Shown here in pieces: positions 6,300 to 10,568 of a stretch of 10,568 bases of DNA. This DNA comes from Planctomycetota bacterium (GTDB lineage: Bacteria > Planctomycetota > PUPC01 > JABMSA01 > JAUWKK01): assembly GCA_030614245.1 (NCBI GenBank), contig JAUWKK010000063.1, forward strand, positions 1 to 10,568, in the 5' to 3' direction. Below the pieces are notes generated by a model. The model had not been told where the DNA came from. It ran no database searches and saw only the letters and a list, made by a program, of their open reading frames with translations. Position numbers and translations under genes: made by a program. Position 1 is the first letter of the stretch. The number at the start of each line of letters is the position of its first letter.

Positions 6300-9200
6300 T
6301 GGCTCCTGAAATTCGACAGTTGAACAGTCGAACAGTTGAACAGTCGAATGATTCAGATCGCCTACTGTCACCTGCTCTCCTTTCTCCTGATCTCTGCTGC
6401 CTGACCGCCGAGGCGGGACCGAAGACCAAACTCGCAGCAGAGCCGGCCGAGGCTAGGTTGCGCTCGCACGGTGACGAACGCGGCATCACCCTCGCATTGT
6501 GCATGATCGTCCGAGACGAGGCCGATAATCTGCGCGATTGCATCGGCCCGGTGTCCGGCTGTTTCGACGAGATCATAGTCGTCGATACCGGCTCGACCGA
6601 CGAGACCGCCGAGATCGCACGCGAGCTCGGCGCACGCGTGATCGACCGTCCGTGGGAAGATGACTTCGCCGCCGCGAGAAACGCATCCATCGGCGCCGCG
6701 CTCTGCGACTGGATACTCTATCTCGACGCCGACGACCGGCTGGCTCCGGTGCAGGTCGGCGAGCTGAAGAAACTGCTCGACAGCGACGGGGCGACCGCCT
6801 GGCAGCTTCGCCTGGCGTCGGGCAGCATTTCCAGGCTGCCAATTTGCGAGCAGGCCCCCACAGAACAGCAGACAGGTGAACAGGTGACAGGAGACAATCC
6901 CAATCACTCGACTGTTCAACTGTTCAACTGTTCACCTGTCACTTCGTGGCAGGTACGCCTCTTCCCGAATCGCCCGGGAGTTCGCTTCACGGGCCGCGTG
7001 CACGAACAGATTGCCGATTCACTCCGGGCACTGGGCATCGAGATCAAACACGCGGACGTCACCATCGAACACGTCGGCTCTTGCGACCGCGACAGGCTTT
7101 GCAGAACTGCCGAGCGAAACCACCGGCTGCTCGAACTGCAACTCGCCGAAAGTCCCGACGACCTCGCTACGCTCTTCTACCTGGGCCGGTCTCACGCCGA
7201 GGCCGGCAGGTTCAAGCACGCAATAGCCGCGCTCTCGCATCTCGTGTATCAGAGCGATTGCCGCGAACTGGAGCCGGAGATATTCCAGTACGGCTTCCTG
7301 AATCTCGCCGAAGTCCTCCAGGCCGCCGGCAGATTGACGGACGCCCGCGGCAAGTTCGACGAAGTCATCAGCCTTTTCCCCGAGTTCGGCCTGGCGCACC
7401 TCGAACGCGGCGAATGCCTCCTCGCCCTCGCGGGGCAGCATTTCTGCCTGCCACTTAATCAGCAGCTTTCAGCCTGTCCATTGCTCGACGCGGCTGAGGA
7501 CGACTTCCAGCGAGCGCTCGAGCTCGGCATAGCGCCTACCGATCTCACTCTCAATCTGGACGGGCTGATCTCGGCGATCCACACCGGACTCGGCCAGTGC
7601 CGGCGTCTCCGGGATGACCTTGCCGGCGCCGAGGCCGCATACCGGCGAGCAATCGACGCCTGCCCCGACGATCTCGCCGCAAAGCTGCTGCTGGGCAACG
7701 TGCTCTGCGACCTCGGCCGGCACGACGAAGCCGAACACTGCTACGATGAGTGCATCGAGCTTCACCCCGACTGCCTCGAAGCACAGTACAATCTGGCCGA
7801 CAATCTGGAACGCGCCGGGCGGTTTGAAGATGCGGCCGAGGCATTCGCCCGGGCCGTCGACCTTCGGCCCGATCTCGCCGATGCGCATCTCAGGCTCGGC
7901 CATCTTTACTTCAGGCGAGATGAGTTCGCACGGGCCGCACGATCCTTCCGCAGGGCACGCCACGCAGACCCGTCACGAGCCGAGCCGCTGTTGGGCTGCG
8001 CTACGGCTCAGCTCGCACTCGATCATCCGTGGCAGGCGATGCAGGCTGCCAAGCTGGCAATGCTCCTGCCGGAGATCAGCGACGAACTGCGCAAGCACGC
8101 CGAAATGATAAGCACCGAGGCTGACGACAAGGTGCGGGGCGGTCTTACCGGGCAACTAATTCATAAGCAGGCCTGCCCGCCTGAAGATCAGGAGAAAGGA
8201 GAGCAGGTGACAGTAGACAATCTCAATCTTTCGACTGTTCAACTGTTCCACCCTTCACCTGTCCGACCGAGGCGGGCCCGAAAGCCTGCTCCACGGCGCA
8301 GTATATCGCTCTGCGTCATTAACGGCGATGACGCCGAGCGGCTTGCCCGCTGCATCAGGCCGGTCGCCGGCAGGGTGGACGAGATTGTCGTGGTCGATAC
8401 GACCGTCGACGCCGAAATCGAACGCCTGTGCCGAGAGCTCGACGCACGGTATGTGCCATTCGAGTGGGCCGACGACTTCGCAGCGGCCCGAAACGAGGCC
8501 ATCGCACAGGCCTCCGGCGACTGGCTGCTCTGGCTCGATACCGACGAGCAGATTGCCCCCGAAGAGCTCGAAAAGGTCCGCAAGCTGGTCGCCGGCGAGC
8601 CGGCCGCCTGGAAGATTCTGTCCGTCAGCTCAGACGACGGCACGCCGGCCGCCGGCCGTGGGCAGGCCGACCGGATTCGGCTGATACCCAACATCCCCGG
8701 GCTGCGCTTCAGCGGCATAGCGGCCGAGCGGCTCGATGCCTCCTTGAAAGAATGCCTGTTGCCGGTGCTTGAATCGGACGTCACAATTACGCACGTGCCC
8801 GACGGCGAACGGAAGCATCGCGAGCTGATCACGCGACTGCTGCGCGAGCGCATTCAGGCCGCTCCGGACGACTGCCTGGCCGCCGCACAGGCGGCAGGTG
8901 AACTGCGCGCCCAGGGGCAGATTGCAGCGGCCATCGAGACGGGCGTCAACGTGCTGCAGCGAACGCCGCTGACGGCGCCCGACCGCCGCGCGGCGCTCCG
9001 CCAACTCAGCGCCTGCGTCGAGATGCTCCCCGTCGGTACGTTTCCTCCGGCAGGCGTGAGGATACTGCTGGCCGAGCACTATTGCGTCGGCGGCCGCATC
9101 GGCGAGGCCCGCTGGCTGCTCGAGGCCCTGCTGGAAGCGCCCGGCGGGGTGGAACCTTCGGCCGTGCACTACTGGCTGGCGCGCTGCGGCTTCGCACAGG

Positions 9201-10063
9201 GCGCGATGAACGCGGTGCTGGAGCAGTTGGAGAACATCGGCGACGGCTCGCCGTGGGCGGCCGATGCCGCCTGCCTGGCGGGCATTGCCTGCGAGGACGT
9301 CGGGCGCGCAACAGCATTCCTCAAAAAGGCTGTCGAGATCGATCCGTCGATGGGCCCGGCTCACGGGGCGCTCGGCGATATTTATGGCCTGAAGCCGGAC
9401 GACTCACCCGCCTGCCGGACGGGCAGGGATGCAGCCGAACTGCACTGCCGCAAGGCGATTGCGTGCGATGCAGGAGACGTCGGCGCGCACATCAACCTGG
9501 GCACTGTATTGCTCCGGGCGGGCCAGGCCGAGGCGGCTGAGCGGCATTTTACCATCGCCGCTCGGCTGGCGCCATCCAACGCCGGGGCTCTGAACAACCT
9601 GGGAGGCCTGCGGTTCGTGCGCAATCGCTTTGAAGAAGCCGCAGAGTTGTTCGGGCGCGCCGTGAAGCTCGACCCGACGAACGCGATGCTCCACCAGAAC
9701 CTCGGCGCCGCGCTCTTCAAGCTGGCACGCTACGAGGAGAGCATCAGCAGCTACACTGCCTCTTTGAACCTCGCCCCGAGCCATTCCGACCTGCTGCTGG
9801 CCCTGGCTGAGGTTCACAGCGCCCGGAAGGACTACGGCTGCGCGCTTGAGATGAGCGAGGAATTCGTCCGCCGGGCACCGTTCAGTGCCCGCGGTTTCGT
9901 CAAGATCGCCGAATGCTACGAGGCAATGGACCAGCAGGCCGCCGCGCTCGCGTCTTATAAGTGCGCGGCACGGCTCGATCCCGATCTCAAGCAGGCCGTC
10001 GAGAGTGTCGAACGCCTGCGCAACGATATCGTGCGGAATGAAGATTTCGGAACCGTCGAGTAA
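6299..10063 (+). CDS. Two-module glycosyltransferase (GT2-like)/TPR protein, possible flagellar glycosylation enzyme
   Basis: The ATG at 6299 overlaps the csrA stop, with AGAGGAG (6284-6290) upstream; a GTG at 6296 is the less likely alternative. The product is 1254 residues in four parts: a GT2-type domain (about 62-270), TPRs (about 275-610), a second GT2-like domain (about 664-840) and more TPRs (to about 1245). Domain 1 has LCMIVRDEADNL, VVDTGSTDE (D96), DDFAAARN, the DxD motif LDADD (D143, D145) and RLFPN...GRVHEQ. Domain 2 repeats VVDT (D700), DDFAAARN, LDTDE (D747, D749) and RLIPN, but lacks GSTD and the VHEQ motif, so it may be weakened or inactive. Family A copies lie near the N-terminus, inside GT domain 1 (residues about 183-215) and in the linker before domain 2. 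Position after fliW-csrA suggests flagellin or junction-protein glycosylation; the substrate cannot be read from sequence. Confidence 0.85.
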   Translation: MAPEIRQLNSRTVEQSNDSDRLLSPALLSPDLCCLTAEAGPKTKLAAEPAEARLRSHGDERGITLALCMIVRDEADNLRDCIGPVSGCFDEIIVVDTGSTDETAEIARELGARVIDRPWEDDFAAARNASIGAALCDWILYLDADDRLAPVQVGELKKLLDSDGATAWQLRLASGSISRLPICEQAPTEQQTGEQVTGDNPNHSTVQLFNCSPVTSWQVRLFPNRPGVRFTGRVHEQIADSLRALGIEIKHADVTIEHVGSCDRDRLCRTAERNHRLLELQLAESPDDLATLFYLGRSHAEAGRFKHAIAALSHLVYQSDCRELEPEIFQYGFLNLAEVLQAAGRLTDARGKFDEVISLFPEFGLAHLERGECLLALAGQHFCLPLNQQLSACPLLDAAEDDFQRALELGIAPTDLTLNLDGLISAIHTGLGQCRRLRDDLAGAEAAYRRAIDACPDDLAAKLLLGNVLCDLGRHDEAEHCYDECIELHPDCLEAQYNLADNLERAGRFEDAAEAFARAVDLRPDLADAHLRLGHLYFRRDEFARAARSFRRARHADPSRAEPLLGCATAQLALDHPWQAMQAAKLAMLLPEISDELRKHAEMISTEADDKVRGGLTGQLIHKQACPPEDQEKGEQVTVDNLNLSTVQLFHPSPVRPRRARKPAPRRSISLCVINGDDAERLARCIRPVAGRVDEIVVVDTTVDAEIERLCRELDARYVPFEWADDFAAARNEAIAQASGDWLLWLDTDEQIAPEELEKVRKLVAGEPAAWKILSVSSDDGTPAAGRGQADRIRLIPNIPGLRFSGIAAERLDASLKECLLPVLESDVTITHVPDGERKHRELITRLLRERIQAAPDDCLAAAQAAGELRAQGQIAAAIETGVNVLQRTPLTAPDRRAALRQLSACVEMLPVGTFPPAGVRILLAEHYCVGGRIGEARWLLEALLEAPGGVEPSAVHYWLARCGFAQGAMNAVLEQLENIGDGSPWAADAACLAGIACEDVGRATAFLKKAVEIDPSMGPAHGALGDIYGLKPDDSPACRTGRDAAELHCRKAIACDAGDVGAHINLGTVLLRAGQAEAAERHFTIAARLAPSNAGALNNLGGLRFVRNRFEEAAELFGRAVKLDPTNAMLHQNLGAALFKLARYEESISSYTASLNLAPSHSDLLLALAEVHSARKDYGCALEMSEEFVRRAPFSARGFVKIAECYEAMDQQAAALASYKCAARLDPDLKQAVESVERLRNDIVRNEDFGTVE
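6313..6392 (-). repeat. Family A element copy 5 (inverted), at the 5' end of the glycosyltransferase gene
   Basis: The reverse complement reads GATCAGGAGAAAGGAGAGCA, then GGTGACAGTAGGCGATCTGA, then ACTGTTC-type units. It shares GATCAGGAGAAAGGAGAGCA with copy 7, which fixes the outer end. In the gene it is translated in an open frame of the opposite strand as QLNSRTVEQSNDSDRLLSPA, right after the first few codons. This is the only copy inserted in this orientation. Confidence 0.85.
6398..6418. repeat. Family C palindrome next to family A copy 5
   Basis: GCCTGACCGCCGAGGCGGGA contains CCGCC-GA-GGCGG (6405-6416). It lies directly beside the outer end of family A copy 5 and is translated within the poorly conserved N-terminal region (LTAEAGPK) of the glycosyltransferase. 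Confidence 0.55.
6847..6943 (+). repeat. Family A element copy 6, in frame inside GT domain 1
   Basis: It is the sister of copy 4 (74 of 79 bases). It has a perfect 13-base inverted repeat, GACAGGTGAACAG at 6871-6883 and CTGTTCACCTGTC at 6928-6940, with a 44-base centre. It is read as EQVTGDNPNHSTVQLF and sits just before the conserved QVRLFPN strand, in a loop of the GT fold. Confidence 0.9.
8167..8289. repeat. Family C element split by a nested family A element
   Basis: The left part GCAGGCCTGCCCGCCT (8167-8182) and the right part beginning CCGAGGCGGGCCCG and ending GCCTGC (8267-8289) are inverted relatives: GCAGGC...CCCGCCT pairs with AGGCGGG...GCCTGC. Family A copy 7 lies between them, as if inserted into a pre-existing family C palindrome. 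The whole composite is translated within the linker between TPR block 1 and GT domain 2. Confidence 0.6.
8186..8264 (+). repeat. Family A element copy 7, in frame inside the glycosyltransferase linker
   Basis: It starts GATCAGGAGAAAGGAGAGCA like copy 5, has the core GACAATCTCAATCTTTCGAC, and ends in ACTGTTC-type units and CACCTGTCC. It is read as EQVTVDNLNLSTVQLF, the same frame as copies 1, 4 and 6. Confidence 0.88.
9407..9427. repeat. Small family C-like palindrome in the second TPR block
   Basis: CCTGCC (9412-9417) and GGCAGG (9423-9428) form an inverted pair around GGACG. The translated stretch (DSPACRTGRD) interrupts an otherwise regular TPR spacing before ELHCRKAI, suggesting a small in-frame insertion. 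Evidence is weaker than for the other copies. Confidence 0.4.
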
Positions 10064-10065
10064 TC

Positions 10066-10085
10066 CCGCCTGCCCGCCGAGGCGG
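10066..10085. repeat. Family C palindrome between the glycosyltransferase and phosphodiesterase genes
   Basis: CCCGCCTGCCCGCCGAGGCG continues into GG, containing CCCGCC-GA-GGCGGG. It lies 3 bases after the TAA stop. It could form a hairpin, but there is no T-tract after it, so I do not call it an intrinsic terminator. Confidence 0.6.
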
Positions 10086-10111
10086 GTAACATGGCCACCA
10101 GGAGGCCGATA

Positions 10112-10568
10112 TGCACCCGAAAGTTGCCTGCGTCGGCGTCGACGGACTCGCGTACCGATTCGTGAAGTCGCAGTTGCAGGAATTGCCGACATTTCACAGG
10201 CTGTTAATGATGGGAACCGGCGGCAAGCTGAGCTACGATGAGCCGAAGCCCACTTGCCTGAGCTGGTTGGACTTCCTCACGTACCCCAGCCCGCCAAGAA
10301 ACCCGCCTGAGGGTGGCCAGGCCCGTTCGGGCGGCAAGGGCAAGTCCCGACCGAAGCGACCGGCCGGCAGCAGGCGAGAGAAATTCCTCTGGAACCTGAT
10401 GGCCAAAGCCGGCGTCACCGTGTCCATCGTGAACGTACCGCTGCCGGTGGAGGCCGGCAGCATCCTCGGCGTGCTCGAGCCGCGCCCGTGTCCCTTCATG
10501 CTGCGGCAGGCCTGCACGCGCCCCGAGGACGTGCTAATGCTCGCCGAGGACAACCTGCGGCACGCCAT
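10112..10568 (+). CDS. Predicted alkaline-phosphatase-superfamily phosphodiesterase/phosphohydrolase, N-terminal fragment
   Basis: The frame opens at ATG 10112 after AGGAGG (10101-10106, 5-base spacing) and runs off the right edge, giving 152 residues. The start KVACVGVDGLAYRFV puts a metal-ligand-type Asp at D11 in the GVDG motif. LPTFHRLLMMGTGGKL and PTCLSWLDFLT (T48 as the candidate nucleophile) follow the AlkP-superfamily plan, and FLWNLMAKAGVTVSIVNVPL matches the FWD-L-AGK-V-vvNvP segment of type I phosphodiesterase/nucleotide pyrophosphatase-like proteins. Residues about 60-90 are Pro/Gly/Arg/Lys-rich and replace the usual GxxPGKHG-FDF loop. That stretch contains GCCCG-TT-CGGGC and CCGCC/GGCGG, possibly another repeat insertion. 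The substrate is unknown. It is probably cotranscribed with the gene before it. Confidence 0.7.

Noticed and set aside
7440..7490. Possible further repeat insertion in the first TPR block (HFCLPLNQQLSACP)
   Set aside because: The stretch looks out of place between TPR helices, but no second copy or clear palindrome is present in the window.
1093..8264. Assembly artefact or vector contamination as the source of the repeats
   Set aside because: Copies differ in unit number and by point changes, keep frame with flanking conserved domains, and show a duplicated target at one site, which is unlike a chimeric artefact; raw reads were not available to confirm.
10066..10090. Intrinsic terminator after the glycosyltransferase gene
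   Set aside because: A GC hairpin can form but no T-tract follows, and the same palindrome occurs inside genes, so it is better read as a family C repeat.
10233..10568. Reverse-strand open frame at the right edge
   Set aside because: It overlaps a forward frame with a good Shine-Dalgarno and clear phosphodiesterase-like motifs.

Overview
This GC-rich window is a flagellar late-structure operon followed by a large glycosyltransferase gene and the start of a phosphodiesterase-like gene. All genes are on the + strand and tightly spaced. The order is flgI (C-terminal end only), flgJ (rod-binding domain only), flgN (chaperone), flgK and flgL (hook-filament junction), fliW and csrA (flagellin homeostasis switch), a two-module glycosyltransferase/TPR protein, and a truncated alkaline-phosphatase-superfamily gene. 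A P-ring protein (FlgI) implies a diderm envelope. FliW with CsrA argues against most gamma- and betaproteobacteria. A planctomycete-like or similar deep-branching diderm is my best guess; this is inference from gene content, not a phylogenetic result.

Layout: 1-632 is the end of flgI and all of flgJ. 633-770 is a gap carrying one small dispersed repeat. 771-4193 is flgN then flgK, 4340-5281 flgL, 5436-6299 fliW then csrA, 6299-10063 the glycosyltransferase/TPR gene (stop/start overlap with csrA), and 10112-end the phosphodiesterase-like gene.

The striking feature is a set of short, partly palindromic repeat families peppered through this operon, both between and inside genes. Family A (about 80-155 bp, seven copies) has arms of 7/8-bp units, with a core near GACAATCTGAATCTCTCGAC. 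Two copies lie between genes, one is inside flgN, one inside fliW and three inside the glycosyltransferase gene. The four + orientation intragenic copies are all read in the same frame and encode the same peptide pattern (EQVT-x-DN-x-N-x-STV-x-LF). The fifth intragenic copy is inverted and read in an open frame of its other strand. Family B (about 110-130 bp, two inverted copies) is built of 7-bp units around GTACGAATTC and flanks fliW. Its second copy supplies the FliW C-terminus, the fliW stop and the csrA Shine-Dalgarno. Family C is a small GC-rich palindrome around CCCGCC/GGCGGG, also found inside genes.

One family A copy (between flgN and flgK) is bracketed by 9-bp direct repeats that look like a target-site duplication. 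That duplication preserves both the flgN stop and the flgK ribosome-binding site. Together these suggest active or recently active small mobile elements tolerated in coding sequence, comparable in behaviour to the Rickettsia palindromic elements but with no sequence relation that I can claim.

Functionally, FlgN chaperones FlgK and FlgL for export, FlgJ helps the rod assemble under the FlgI ring, FliW antagonises CsrA to tune flagellin translation, and the glycosyltransferase is a plausible flagellin or filament glycosylation enzyme by position only.
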